From Candidatus Moranbacteria bacterium CG_4_8_14_3_um_filter_34_16 (GTDB lineage Bacteria > Patescibacteriota > Minisyncoccia > Moranbacterales > UBA2206): DNA of 19,080 bases. This document shows, one piece after another, positions 7,739-15,566 of the stretch. A model generated the notes under the pieces. The model searched no databases, had not been told where the DNA came from, and worked only from the letters and a program-made list of their open reading frames with translations. A program made the position numbers and the translations under genes. The stretch is taken from assembly GCA_002782345.1 (NCBI GenBank), contig PFHO01000020.1, positions 1-19,080 on the forward strand. Reading direction: 5' to 3'. Each line of letters starts with the position of its first letter. The first letter of the stretch is position 1.

Positions 7739-7747
7739 TGGTATAAT
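7739..7747 (+). promoter_or_regulatory. Extended -10 promoter candidate for the 164-residue protein gene
   Basis: TGG TATAAT (7739-7747) lies 33 bp before the ATG at 7781. A TTGAAA at 7725-7730 is too close (11 bp) to serve as -35, so this would rely on the extended -10. Confidence 0.5.
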
Positions 7748-7780
7748 AATTTGGCAAGACTAAGAAAATAAATATAAAAA

Positions 7781-8275
7781 ATGGTTAACAAAAAAATATC
7801 ATCGTTTTTTGCCATATTGACTATCGCTCTTTTTGCCGTAGTTACAGGAACTTTTCTTTACGTCCAAGCTGAAAAAGTTGATAACAATGTTACTTTTTCT
7901 TCAAGTCCGGAAACATATAAAACATCCAATCTATTGAAAAAAGAAAAAAATCGTCAAAATGTTTTTCTTTGCCAATCACAAATTTTTCAGGGCGTTTCCA
8001 AAATAAAAGTTTGGCAAGATCAAAATAAGAAAGAAAACAATAATAAAAATTTTCCTATAAAAGTTAAAATAAAAAAAGAAGATATTTCTAAATTACCGAT
8101 GGAAAATGTTGATGAGATCGTCTTGGTTGACGCGGATATTCACTTGAAAAAAAGTTTGATGGTTTCTTCTGAAAAAAAACCGATTGAAATAACAATCACC
8201 GGATTTGCCAGAAAATGCGATGGAATAAATCTTGCAAGTATCAAATATAAAGAAGGAATTTTTGGAATTGAATAA
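7781..8275 (+). CDS. Hypothetical secreted or membrane-anchored protein
   Basis: The 164-residue protein has a basic N-terminus followed by a hydrophobic stretch (about residues 8-30, ending FLYVQAEK) that could be a signal peptide or a single anchor. The rest is charged, Lys/Asn-rich and predicted to lie outside the membrane, with two cysteines (in FLCQSQ and ARKCDG) that could pair. I recognise no domain. The even sequence PVKVKIKKEDISKLPMENVDEIVLVDADIHL-type pattern suggests a beta-rich fold, but this is only an impression. The gene is likely real: it has a promoter candidate, an ATG start, and composition like its neighbours. There is no operon partner. Confidence 0.6.
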   Translation: MVNKKISSFFAILTIALFAVVTGTFLYVQAEKVDNNVTFSSSPETYKTSNLLKKEKNRQNVFLCQSQIFQGVSKIKVWQDQNKKENNNKNFPIKVKIKKEDISKLPMENVDEIVLVDADIHLKKSLMVSSEKKPIEITITGFARKCDGINLASIKYKEGIFGIE

Positions 8276-8335
8276 GTTGCGATAAAAAAAATTTAGAAAA
8301 CATTATTTTTTGCTTTATATATTTTGACAAAGAAA

Positions 8336-8358
8336 CAGCTGGTATTTTTCCGGTTTTT
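8336..8358 (+). terminator. Weak terminator candidate after the 164-residue protein gene
   Basis: AGCTGG (8337-8342) can pair with CCGGTT (8350-8355) through two G-U pairs, and a run of T follows. It lies about 60 bp after the stop. The rest of this 283-bp convergent spacer shows nothing recognisable except an A/T-only inverted repeat (AATAATT/AATTATT, about 8534-8554) close to the murG stop. Confidence 0.3.
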
Positions 8359-8558
8359 TTATTGGATTTTTTTAAAGAGAAAATTATTCCTAGCTTTTCA
8401 CGCAATATTCTTATTATCATTTAATAAAAATTTCCTATCAGAATAAAATTTTTAGAAATTAAATTAGAAATAATAACGAAAGAAATTACGATTTAATTTG
8501 CATTAGATTCTAGATTGAAACTTAATTCACAAAATAATTATCTTTAAAAATTATTCAA

Positions 8559-9665
8559 TCATTCCAACATTCCAAAAATCCCTTCCGCTATTTTTTCCGC
8601 CGCGTCTGGTCGATAGAAAATCTTTATGTTGGTTCTCATTTTTTGATTTAGACTTTCATTGGTTAAAATTTCTTCAATTTTTTTCAAAAGAATATTCCCG
8701 CCTAAATTAGTTTCTTCCAAAACTACACATCCTCCATTTTTAGCCACTATATAAGCGTTCATTCTTTGATGGTCATTGGCGGATTTTTCTATCGGGATTA
8801 TTATCGCCGGTTTTCCGTTGGCAGCGATTTCAGAAATGGAATTGCTTCCGGCTCTAGAAATGACTAAATCGGAAAGTGCCAGAATATCTTTCAATTCTTT
8901 CCCGATAAAATCTATTGGGCAATAAACATTTTTTATTTCCGCCAATTTTAATCCAATTTCTCCAATTATTTTTTGCATATCTTCAAAATTTTTCACGCCA
9001 GTCTGATGAATAATTTGATACTTTTCAATCAATTTTGGCAAAATATCCAAGATACTTTTATTTATTATCTGCGAACCTTGAGAACCACCCCAAATAAAAA
9101 TGGTTTTTCTATCTTTGGAAAAAGAAAATTTTTCCAAAGCATTTTGCGGATTTCCTTGTGCTATATCTTCTCGCAAAGGATTGCCGGTAAAAACAACTTG
9201 TTCGGCGGGGAAATATATCTCGGCACGCGGATAAGAAACCGCCACTCTGCTGGAAAATTTAGCCAAAACGCTGTTTGCCATTCCAGGATTGGCGTCTGAT
9301 TCATGTATCAAAGACGGAATTTGGTAAATCCAACTGACAAAAACTACCGGAAAAGAAGCATAACCTCCTTTGGAAAAAATAGCATCCGGCATATTCCAAA
9401 AAAGAATCCAAAGAGATTGAATGACACCTATTCCAATTTTGAAAAAATCAACGAAATTCAAAAATGAAAAATATCGTCTCAATTTTCCAGATAAAATAAT
9501 TCTTGTTTTTATTCCTTCTTCTTTCATAATTTTTTCTTCCAATCCTCCATTAGTTCCCACAAACAAAAATTCCGCACTCGGATCTTTTTCTTTTATTTTT
9601 TTTGCCACAGCAATCAAAGGCAGAATATGTCCTCCTGTTCCCCCGCCAGTTAAAACTATTTTCAT
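8559..9665 (-). CDS. murG: UDP-GlcNAc:undecaprenyl-PP-MurNAc-pentapeptide GlcNAc transferase (MurG)
   Basis: The 368-residue GT-B glycosyltransferase has the N-terminal GGGTGGHILPL loop (7-17), the KGGYASFP motif, LIHESDANPGMAN, and the C-terminal WGGSQGS, DLVISRAGSNSISEIAANGKPAIIIP donor-binding region. It makes lipid II from lipid I on the inner face of the membrane. Length is standard. It starts 11 bp after the ftsW stop, so the two are probably cotranscribed, as in many division and cell-wall clusters. The gene ends in TGA, which supports a standard code. No Shine-Dalgarno is obvious within the short gap. Confidence 0.95.
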   Translation of the reverse strand: MKIVLTGGGTGGHILPLIAVAKKIKEKDPSAEFLFVGTNGGLEEKIMKEEGIKTRIILSGKLRRYFSFLNFVDFFKIGIGVIQSLWILFWNMPDAIFSKGGYASFPVVFVSWIYQIPSLIHESDANPGMANSVLAKFSSRVAVSYPRAEIYFPAEQVVFTGNPLREDIAQGNPQNALEKFSFSKDRKTIFIWGGSQGSQIINKSILDILPKLIEKYQIIHQTGVKNFEDMQKIIGEIGLKLAEIKNVYCPIDFIGKELKDILALSDLVISRAGSNSISEIAANGKPAIIIPIEKSANDHQRMNAYIVAKNGGCVVLEETNLGGNILLKKIEEILTNESLNQKMRTNIKIFYRPDAAEKIAEGIFGMLE

Positions 9666-9676
9666 TTTTTTTAAAA

Positions 9677-10792
9677 TTATTTTTTATTATTATTTTCTCC
9701 ATATTTGGAGATATTAAACAAAATCCCGACAGCTACCATTAAAAATATCACTGAGGTTCCACCATAACTTATGAAGGGAAGTGGAATTCCAGTGAGTGGA
9801 ATCAGTCCTAGAATAGCCGCAATATTAGTGAATGTTTGAAAGATAATCCACGAAAAAACTCCTGTTGCCACTAATTTTGAAAACCTGTCAGGTGCTCGCT
9901 GAATAATTCTAACACTTTTTAATCCTAAAAACAAAAAAACAAAAATTAAAAAAACGCATCCCGAAAAACCAAATTCTTCTCCAATTATGGCAAAAATAGA
10001 ATCCCCTACCGGTTCCGGCAAATAATTGAATTTTTGCAAACTATGTCCCAATCCTCTTCCCCAAATTCCTCCAGAACCAATCGCTAAAAGAGCTTGATTT
10101 ATTTGGTATCCTATCCCTTGCGGATCAATTTCGGGATGCAAAAAAACCAGGAAACGATCCATTCTGTAACTTTCAGTCCTAATCATTATAAAAAAAGAAA
10201 CTAAACCAATAAGAGCTACCAAAAAAAGATGTTTTATCCTGGCTCCAGAGATAAAAAAAATAGAAATAGAAATCAGAATTACAATTCCCAATGTTCCCAT
10301 ATCCGGTTGGTTGATTAACAAAAAGCTAACAATTGCCACGATTATTCCAAAAGGTATTAAACCTTCATAAAAATCTTTTACTTTTTCCGATCGTCCTTCC
10401 AGCCATGCTGCTAGATAAACAATTATAGAAAGCTTTAACATTTCCGCTGGTTGAAAAGAAAAAGAACCCAATTTCAACCAACGACTAGCTCCATAAATTT
10501 TTGTTCCAAAACCAGGGATAAAAACCAAAATCAAAAAGATAATGCTCAAAGCGAAAAGAGGAAAAGCGATTTTTTTCCAGAAATTATATTTAATTTTTTG
10601 TGCCAAATAAAAAGCGACTAGACCCGGAATAACTCCAAAAAAAAGTTGGTGTTTGAAAAAATAATAAGGATCGCCAAAACGATTTTCTGAATATCCCACT
10701 CCGGCGGAAGCAATCATAATCAAACCAAAAAAAAGTAAAAAGAATATGGTAAAAATCAAATTCAAATCTAATTTATTAGAAGAATTATTCAT
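9677..10792 (-). CDS. ftsW: SEDS-family peptidoglycan polymerase FtsW
   Basis: The 371-residue protein has about ten membrane segments and the SEDS features: SFSFQPAEMLKLS near the middle, QPDMGT, the large loop with GYQINQALLAIGSGGIWGRGLG and LPEPVGDSIFAIIGEEFG, and the C-terminal PLTGIPLPFISYGGTS. SEDS proteins polymerise glycan strands from lipid II with a partner class B PBP. FtsW is preferred to RodA because murG follows directly, as in dcw clusters, and because of GLIPLTGIPLPFISYGG; RodA cannot be excluded from sequence alone. The 127-bp gap from trmD contains a copy of the recurring spacer motif (10815-10827). Confidence 0.92.
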   Translation of the reverse strand: MNNSSNKLDLNLIFTIFFLLFFGLIMIASAGVGYSENRFGDPYYFFKHQLFFGVIPGLVAFYLAQKIKYNFWKKIAFPLFALSIIFLILVFIPGFGTKIYGASRWLKLGSFSFQPAEMLKLSIIVYLAAWLEGRSEKVKDFYEGLIPFGIIVAIVSFLLINQPDMGTLGIVILISISIFFISGARIKHLFLVALIGLVSFFIMIRTESYRMDRFLVFLHPEIDPQGIGYQINQALLAIGSGGIWGRGLGHSLQKFNYLPEPVGDSIFAIIGEEFGFSGCVFLIFVFLFLGLKSVRIIQRAPDRFSKLVATGVFSWIIFQTFTNIAAILGLIPLTGIPLPFISYGGTSVIFLMVAVGILFNISKYGENNNKK

Positions 10793-10919
10793 TTTTTTTG
10801 AAAGAGATAAATATAACTCACGCTTTTGGTGAAAAAAATTATAAGTAACATTTTTTTCAAATATTATAAAATTTTACCTTTCTAGATTTTTCTTTCAAAT
10901 ATAAGAATTTTTTTGGAGC

Positions 10920-11603
10920 TTACGCGTTTTTTTGAGAATGTTTTTTTCTCCAATCTTTTATTTTTTGATGGTTTCCGCTTAAAAGAATTTTCGGCGTTTG
11001 CCAATTCAAAAATTTTTCCGGTTTTGTATATTGAGGATATTCTAAATTATCGCCATATTCTTTTTTTTCGGATCCAAAACTTTCTTCTTTAAGAGACTCA
11101 GAATTTCCCAAAACATTTGGAATTAAACGAGAAATACTGTCTATTAAAATCATAGCTGGAATTTCTCCGCCGGTTAAAACAAACTTTCCAATGGAGATTT
11201 CCTCATCTGCCAAATGCTTAGCTACCCTTTCATCCACTCCTTCATATCTTCCGCAAATCAATGTCAAACTGTCAAATTGAGATAATCTAATGGCATCATC
11301 TTGAGTGTAAAGCTTTCCTTTGGCGGAAAAAATAATAATCCGATTTTTTTTTTCAATTTTAACTCTTTGAGTTTTCCTTTCTATGTCATTTAAAGCTCTA
11401 AAAATAGGTTCAATTTTCAAAATCATTCCCGCTCCTCCGCCATAGGGCGTATCATCCACTGTTCTTCTTTTGTCTTTGGCATATTCTCGCAAATCATGAA
11501 TTATAATCTCAATCATTTTTTTTTCTTTGGCGCGTGCTAAAATAGAATGAGAAAAATAAGAATCAAAAATTTTGGGGAAAATTGTTATTATATCAAAACG
11601 CAT
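10920..11603 (-). CDS. trmD: tRNA (guanine37-N1)-methyltransferase TrmD
   Basis: The 227-residue SPOUT methyltransferase begins MRFDIITIFPKIFDSYFSHSIL and has DDTPYGGGAGMILK, LICGRYEGVDERV and the knot region ISIGKFVLTGGEIPAMILIDSISRLIPNVLGN, all diagnostic for TrmD. It methylates G37 next to the anticodon of tRNAs and prevents +1 frameshifting. It is slightly shorter than the usual 240-250 residues. In many bacteria trmD sits in an rpsP-rimM-trmD-rplS operon. Here the upstream gene is khpA on its own terminated transcript and the downstream genes are ftsW and murG, so the usual operon is broken up. Confidence 0.95.
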   Translation of the reverse strand: MRFDIITIFPKIFDSYFSHSILARAKEKKMIEIIIHDLREYAKDKRRTVDDTPYGGGAGMILKIEPIFRALNDIERKTQRVKIEKKNRIIIFSAKGKLYTQDDAIRLSQFDSLTLICGRYEGVDERVAKHLADEEISIGKFVLTGGEIPAMILIDSISRLIPNVLGNSESLKEESFGSEKKEYGDNLEYPQYTKPEKFLNWQTPKILLSGNHQKIKDWRKKHSQKNA

Positions 11604-11858
11604 AAATAAAATTTTCTAAAACTTAAAAACCAATATGTTATTTACAAGAGCGTTGTTTATAAAATTTTTGAAATTTTTTCTCAAAAATTTTATAAACTCT
11701 ATGTGATAATTTGTTCAAAATTAAACATGGAATGAATTTTTATCTAACTTTTAATGAATTACGTTTTTATGAGAAAAAATTATAAACAAAACTATGATAA
11801 CTAAAAACTAATATATTTTTTGTTGAAAAAAGCATCTATATTATACCATATTGCATAG
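11604..11858. other. Gene-free spacer upstream of trmD with a long inverted repeat
   Basis: No gene is seen. It contains a perfect 17-bp A/T-rich inverted repeat (11655-11671 with 11681-11697, 9-base loop) 52 bp upstream of the trmD start. It also contains a stretch resembling the recurring spacer motif (TACGTTTTTATGAG, about 11769-11785). Either could affect trmD expression; neither has a known name. Confidence 0.5.
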
Positions 11859-11893
11859 AAACAAAGAAACCCTTTCGGAGGGTTTCTTTGTTT
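11859..11893 (-). terminator. Terminator after the KH-domain gene
   Basis: A perfect 15-bp stem (11859-11873 with 11879-11893) encloses a 5-base TTCGG loop (CCGAA on the minus strand). It lies about 28 bp after the khpA stop. The U-rich side on either strand is part of the stem, so it may work in both directions. Confidence 0.85.
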
Positions 11894-11920
11894 GAAAAAT
11901 TTCAATTTCAAACTCGCTGA

Positions 11921-12250
11921 TTATATGCTGATATCTCTCACAACTTCATCAATATTTCTCCTTTCGGTTCCCGGTTTTGCCATTTTTTTTTCGCTTCCTT
12001 CCGGTTCATTGATCTTCAAATTAACTCTAGCGTTATTTTTCGCTCCAATAACTCTAAGCAAAGTTCTAAGGGCTTTTGCTGTGGCGCCCTCACGACCAAT
12101 TATCATTCCCATATCTTCCGAATGAACATCAAGAGTTATAAGCACTCCCATTTCATCAATTTTTCTGTCAACTTTTACATCTTCTGGATGATTAACAATT
12201 TGTTTAACGACATATTCAACGAAGTCTCTGTCGTTTGCTTTTTCGGCCAT
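11921..12250 (-). CDS. khpA: KH-domain RNA-binding protein (KhpA-like)
   Basis: The 109-residue protein has a single type II KH domain with the GxxG loop in MGMIIGREGATAKALRTLLRVIGAKN (about 47-72). A charged C-terminal tail follows (EPEGSEKKMAKPGTERRN). The N-terminal DFVEYVVKQIVNHPEDV matches the KhpA/YlqC family. KhpA forms an RNA-binding dimer, often with KhpB, linked to cell-size control in other bacteria. Family members usually follow rpsP, but no rpsP is present here. The gene is driven by a perfect consensus promoter and has a long leader (about 140 nt) instead. The tail is longer than usual (KhpA is commonly 75-80 residues). Confidence 0.88.
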   Translation of the reverse strand: MAEKANDRDFVEYVVKQIVNHPEDVKVDRKIDEMGVLITLDVHSEDMGMIIGREGATAKALRTLLRVIGAKNNARVNLKINEPEGSEKKMAKPGTERRNIDEVVRDISI

Positions 12251-12393
12251 ATACTTTTTCTGATTTTAAGAATTATTATCTTGCTAAAAGCAAGACTATT
12301 TTGGAAAAAATAAAGAGATTTGGAATATCGACCGTCTGTTCCCGCTTGCCAAATTTTTAAAAAATAATTTGACAAAACATCTCCAACTTTTCC
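12251..12393 (-). other. Long structured 5' leader of khpA
   Basis: From the predicted start near 12393 to the ATG at 12250 there are about 140 nt without a credible reading frame. Two hairpins are visible: TTGTCAAATT with AATTTGGCAA (12366-12375 with 12346-12355, one G-U pair) and CTTGCT/AGCAAG (12280-12294). It matches no riboswitch class I recognise. It could be a regulatory leader or a small RNA precursor. Confidence 0.45.
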
Positions 12394-12399
12394 GTTTTT

Positions 12400-12428
12400 A
12401 TTATATCTTACAACCAATCACTTGTCAA
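12400..12428 (-). promoter_or_regulatory. Consensus promoter of khpA
   Basis: On the minus strand TTGACA (12423-12428), a 17-bp spacer and TATAAT (12400-12405) match the sigma-70 consensus in all twelve positions with optimal spacing. It is the strongest promoter in the window. Confidence 0.88.
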
Positions 12429-12790
12429 TTTCGATTTTTCTCTAATATAGAATAAGGCTGAACAAATGAACCATTCCAATACAAAATTAGCCAGAAAAAA
12501 CTCACTATGCCGGAATGCGAGTTAATTCCATAAAAGGTATATAATCATTACTTTGAATACAAGTATATGATTAGTAAAAAAGGTCTTGAAAAAACTATAT
12601 TTTAATTTTTTGAGAAAAAATATGGTTTTAAACTGACATTAGTGGAGTTATACATAGTTTTGCAATTTTATTTTATTGATATATAATAAGGAAACAGACA
12701 AAAACTTCTAAAATTTGTGCACGTTAGGCGAAATTTTGTTCAAAAATATTTTTTCTTTTTTATATTGAGCTCTTTTGAAATTTTTTTCAA
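12429..12790. other. Gene-free spacer between khpA and pyrE
   Basis: About 360 bp holds no convincing reading frame. A hairpin of about 12 bp with one bulged base is visible (12542-12553 with 12561-12573). A possible plus-strand promoter is TTGCAA (12660-12665), 16 bp, TATAAT (12682-12687), which would transcribe toward the pyrE terminator; a small RNA is possible but not shown. The rest is unstructured AT-rich DNA. Confidence 0.45.
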
Positions 12791-12819
12791 TAAAAAAACC
12801 AGCTGTTTGGGACAACTGG
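12791..12819 (-). terminator. Intrinsic terminator of pyrE
   Basis: On the minus strand CCAGTTGT (12819-12812) pairs with ACAGCTGG (12806-12799) over a 5-base loop with one G-U pair, followed by seven T. It lies 19 bp after the pyrE stop. Confidence 0.88.
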
Positions 12820-12837
12820 CGAACCCTTTTGCAGGCA

Positions 12838-13410
12838 TTATTGATGCTTTATTTTTTTTGCTAATTCTTCCTTTGTGAGGATTATTCTCACATCAGGAAC
12901 ATATTTTCGGATATTTTCTACCCCTCCTTCCTGACGATCAACAAGAATAACAATACACAAGACCTCGAGTCCTTCTGCTCTCGCTCGCTCAATAGCCCTG
13001 ATAGTTGAAACACCAGTTGTTACTACATCATCAATGATTGCAACTTTGTCTCCCAGCTCCACACCGCCTTCAACCCATCTGACAATCCCATGATCTTTTT
13101 GTGTTTTGCGAATCGAAAAGGCTTTGAGTGGTCGCCCTTTAATCTCGGAAGTGTATGCCGTCGCCACAGCAATCGGATCAGCGCCGAAAGTCAAACCACC
13201 CACACCGTCCAGGTTTTTGATATCAGAAATTGCGTCGAAAAATAAGTTGCCAGCGAGAAACATTCCTCGCGAATCAAGAACAACTGGACGACAATTAATA
13301 TAGAACTGGCTCATTGTGCCACTAGTTAATTTGAAAATCGGCTCTTGGCTAAATTGGAAGGATTTTTTTTCCACGAGCATCTCTAATAATTCCCTCTTAT
13401 AACTAGACAT
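12838..13410 (-). CDS. pyrE: Orotate phosphoribosyltransferase
   Basis: The 190-residue protein has the OPRTase features: [18 protein letters not shown] at the N-terminus, [10 protein letters not shown], the flexible-loop RKTQKDHG (R101, K102, K105, H107) and the PRPP-binding motif [13 protein letters not shown] (about 123-135). It converts orotate and PRPP to OMP in pyrimidine synthesis. I choose the ATG at 13410, because AAGGAGGA (13417-13424) is 6-7 bases upstream of it. The in-frame ATG at 13416 abuts that Shine-Dalgarno. The strong Shine-Dalgarno and locally higher GC (near 47 percent in one sampled 60-base line) differ from most neighbours, hinting at transfer. A TTGACA (13466-13471) with a poor -10 17 bp on is the only promoter candidate. 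No other de novo pyrimidine genes are adjacent. Confidence 0.94.
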   Translation of the reverse strand: MSSYKRELLEMLVEKKSFQFSQEPIFKLTSGTMSQFYINCRPVVLDSRGMFLAGNLFFDAISDIKNLDGVGGLTFGADPIAVATAYTSEIKGRPLKAFSIRKTQKDHGIVRWVEGGVELGDKVAIIDDVVTTGVSTIRAIERARAEGLEVLCIVILVDRQEGGVENIRKYVPDVRIILTKEELAKKIKHQ

Positions 13411-13679
13411 AGACATTCCTCCTTCTTGTGATTTATGGGATTAACTGATCAAAAAACCAGATATTTGTCAACGAACTAGCAAAAATCCCTTTTGGGGACA
13501 TTTTCTTTCAAAAAAAGAACTATTCTTAAATTAGCGATAATTTAGGGATTAGTCAAATAAAATACAATAGAAGCACAGTCAAAAAAATTTCAAAAAAGGA
13601 AGAATCCAAAGCGCTTATGGGTCTCCTTTATCTTATAAGACGTCCGGAAATTGATAATAGAATCTATGAAGGACACCGA

Positions 13680-14420
13680 ATGAAATCTAGTCAATCTTCC
13701 ACAGAAGAATTGATAATTACTGATGTTGGAAAAAAAAATAAAGAGTCTGTCATTCCATTTAGAAGACGAATTGTTGACTCTAAAAATCAAGCCTGGGACG
13801 TAGCTAGAGAGCTTACAAATTCACTGCAACCAAATTTAAGAGATTATATCAAGGAAGAATTTGGAGATATTTTCTATAATGTTCATTATGTAACATTTTC
13901 AAAAAATGACAAAAAAGGCAGATGGAGTTATGCATTATCTCGTTCTATATATTCGGCCGGATGCATTGGAACGTGCTATGACAACCGCTCTCAATTAGAG
14001 TATTTAGTTGATCGAGCCCTTGAACGCAGAGAAAAAGCGGTTATATCAATCTATGGATCAAATCCACCAAGAGAATTAGAAGAATTGCCACTAGCGCATA
14101 TAAAACGTCCTCATATTCGCAGATCGCGTCGAATTGTATTAGTTCTTGGTGGTGGATTTACCGGAGCACAAGCAAATCAAATAAAACAACTTTTTCAACA
14201 AAAAAGAGATGGCAGACAATTGACACAAGAACAAGAAAAGCAACTTAAGAAATTTTTTGATTTTTACAATATCAACGATCCAACTCAGATGGATTTTCAA
14301 AAAGTGGATACAAAAGATGATTTAAAACACAACCAACAACACCAGGAAGAGAAGAATGGACAAAAATATATTATTCGTCCAAGAAAAATGTTCCGAGATA
14401 GGGATTCGAACCCCAATTAG
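13680..14420 (+). CDS. Protein of unknown function, stop codon inside tRNA-Gln (antisense)
   Basis: I do not recognise this protein. From the ATG at 13680, which has GAAGGA six bases upstream, it is 246 residues. An upstream ATG at 13617 adds 21 residues but its AAGGAAG is about 14 bases away. The protein is soluble, charged and without signal or membrane segments. It has a middle part with YSAGCIGTCYDNRSQLEYLVDRAL, a short hydrophobic strand with a glycine run (RRIVLVLGGGFTGAQANQIKQLF), and a Gln/Lys/Asp-rich tail. Its last residues (FRDRDSNPN) are the antisense of the tRNA-Gln T-arm and acceptor, so the native C-terminus was probably lost or altered. A TACAAT at 13563-13568 is a possible -10. 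It is divergent from pyrE. Confidence 0.6.
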   Translation: MKSSQSSTEELIITDVGKKNKESVIPFRRRIVDSKNQAWDVARELTNSLQPNLRDYIKEEFGDIFYNVHYVTFSKNDKKGRWSYALSRSIYSAGCIGTCYDNRSQLEYLVDRALERREKAVISIYGSNPPRELEELPLAHIKRPHIRRSRRIVLVLGGGFTGAQANQIKQLFQQKRDGRQLTQEQEKQLKKFFDFYNINDPTQMDFQKVDTKDDLKHNQQHQEEKNGQKYIIRPRKMFRDRDSNPN

Positions 14421-14461
14421 CTGGACCAGAACCAGCTGTCCTACCATTAGACGATCTCGGA
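14391..14461 (-). tRNA. tRNA-Gln (anticodon CUG)
   Basis: The 71-base cloverleaf has acceptor TCCGAGA/TCTCGGA, D-arm GTCTAATGGTAGGAC, anticodon stem GCTGG/CCAGC with loop TTCTGGT (anticodon CTG), T-arm TGGGG-TTCGAAT-CCCTA and discriminator A. CCA is not encoded, so it must be added by a nucleotidyltransferase. Its 3' part is overlapped antisense by the unknown gene. Confidence 0.93.
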
Positions 14462-14581
14462 AATTCAGTCTTTATTTTTTGTCTTTTATTCTTGGCAAAA
14501 ATATAAAAACTCAATTTAAAAAAACTTCTTTTTAAATTAAATTCAATCTAATCGCTAACTTTTATCTTCTTTTTTTCAAAA

Positions 14582-14605
14582 AAACAAGACCGCAAAGTCT
14601 TGTTT
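14582..14605 (-). terminator. Terminator after ftsX
   Basis: A perfect 9-bp stem (AAACAAGAC 14582-14590 with GTCTTGTTT 14597-14605) and a 6-base loop is followed on the minus strand by more T (14578-14581). It lies about 39 bp after the ftsX stop and probably ends the prfB-ftsE-ftsX transcript. Confidence 0.85.
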
Positions 14606-14643
14606 CAGGATAACTCAAAGAAAAAATAAAATCAAACTTTGAA

Positions 14644-15552
14644 CTAAACTTTCAGATATTTTCTTATGGCGATCCAGCTGCTAAAAATTCCCAAAAAAAC
14701 TCCTGCTACCATTTGCACACCCAAAATTATATTCAAATTATTTTTGAAAACATCCAATAAATTTTCACCGGAAATCATGGAAGAAATAAAAGGACTGCCA
14801 AATTTAGCGGTAAAAAACAAAAACATCGTTCCTAAAACTGAAGCGACTATTCCATAAAAAACCCCTTCAAAAACAATCGGCAAACGGATAAACATATTAG
14901 ACGCTCCCACTAAACGCATTACTCCAATTTCTTGCCGACGAGTATAAATAGCAATCCTGACAGTATTGAAAATGTTAATAGCCGAGATGAAACCAAAAAT
15001 AGTCGCCAAAGCTAAACCGCTTTTTTTTACTTTAAAAATTATCCCGTTAAGTTTGGATATAATCTCTTTGTTTTTTGAATAATTTGTCCGCACCACACTT
15101 TCTCTAAAAGAAGCCTTTCCAATATAGTCGGAAATTTTTTCGTATTGAATGGAACTATCCGCTTTAATTACCAAAGAAGCCAAAAGCGGATTTTCTCCGA
15201 TAATATTCAAGGAATTCATAATCGCCGGTTCATTGGCATTATTTTTTTTGAATTCTTCCAACGCCTTATCTTTGGAAATATATTCCACCAAAGCCACTTT
15301 CTCTTGCGATTCAATCTCTTTTTTTATTTCCATTATTTTTTCTTCCGCCACATCAGATTGAAAATATACACTGATATTCATTCTATCTTCAAAACTTTTT
15401 AAAATTCCATTAGTCACTATCAAGATGGTCAAAACAAAACCCACCACATAAAGCGAAAGTGTCAAATTACTGACTGCCACAACGCTCAGCCAACCATTTC
15501 TCCAAAAATTGATAAAACTTTCTTTAATTGTTCTTCCTAAAATTAAAAACAT
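14644..15552 (-). CDS. ftsX: Cell division protein FtsX
   Basis: The 302-residue membrane protein has one N-terminal membrane helix (about 22-50), an extracellular domain of about 110 residues starting RMNISVYFQSDVAEEKI, and three C-terminal helices. The FtsX-type cytosolic loop RRQEIGVMRLVGASNMFIR lies between the second and third helices. FtsX forms a complex with the ATPase FtsE and activates peptidoglycan hydrolases outside the membrane during division. The start is 14 bp after the ftsE stop. Length is typical. The extracellular domain includes VALVEYISKDKALEEFKKN, the usual FtsX first-loop pattern. Confidence 0.93.
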   Translation of the reverse strand: MFLILGRTIKESFINFWRNGWLSVVAVSNLTLSLYVVGFVLTILIVTNGILKSFEDRMNISVYFQSDVAEEKIMEIKKEIESQEKVALVEYISKDKALEEFKKNNANEPAIMNSLNIIGENPLLASLVIKADSSIQYEKISDYIGKASFRESVVRTNYSKNKEIISKLNGIIFKVKKSGLALATIFGFISAINIFNTVRIAIYTRRQEIGVMRLVGASNMFIRLPIVFEGVFYGIVASVLGTMFLFFTAKFGSPFISSMISGENLLDVFKNNLNIILGVQMVAGVFLGIFSSWIAIRKYLKV

Positions 15553-15566
15553 ATTTTTATTTTATT

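Noticed and set aside
12175..12417. An 80-residue minus-strand reading frame upstream of khpA, where rpsP is often found
   Set aside because: It starts with TTG inside the promoter, shows no S16 motifs and its second half is an out-of-frame reading of khpA.
12456..12530. Short plus-strand ATG frame of about 19 codons in the khpA-pyrE spacer
   Set aside because: Too short, with no convincing Shine-Dalgarno, promoter or family resemblance.
13486..13503. Small hairpin (TCCC/GGGA) upstream of pyrE as a pyrimidine attenuator
   Set aside because: The stem is only 4-5 bp and lies upstream of the only -35 candidate, so it would not be in the pyrE transcript.
12429..14461. A duplicated tRNA-Gln 3' end that would mark attachment sites of an integrated element
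   Set aside because: I looked for the T-arm/acceptor sequence on both strands between khpA and the tRNA and saw no second copy.
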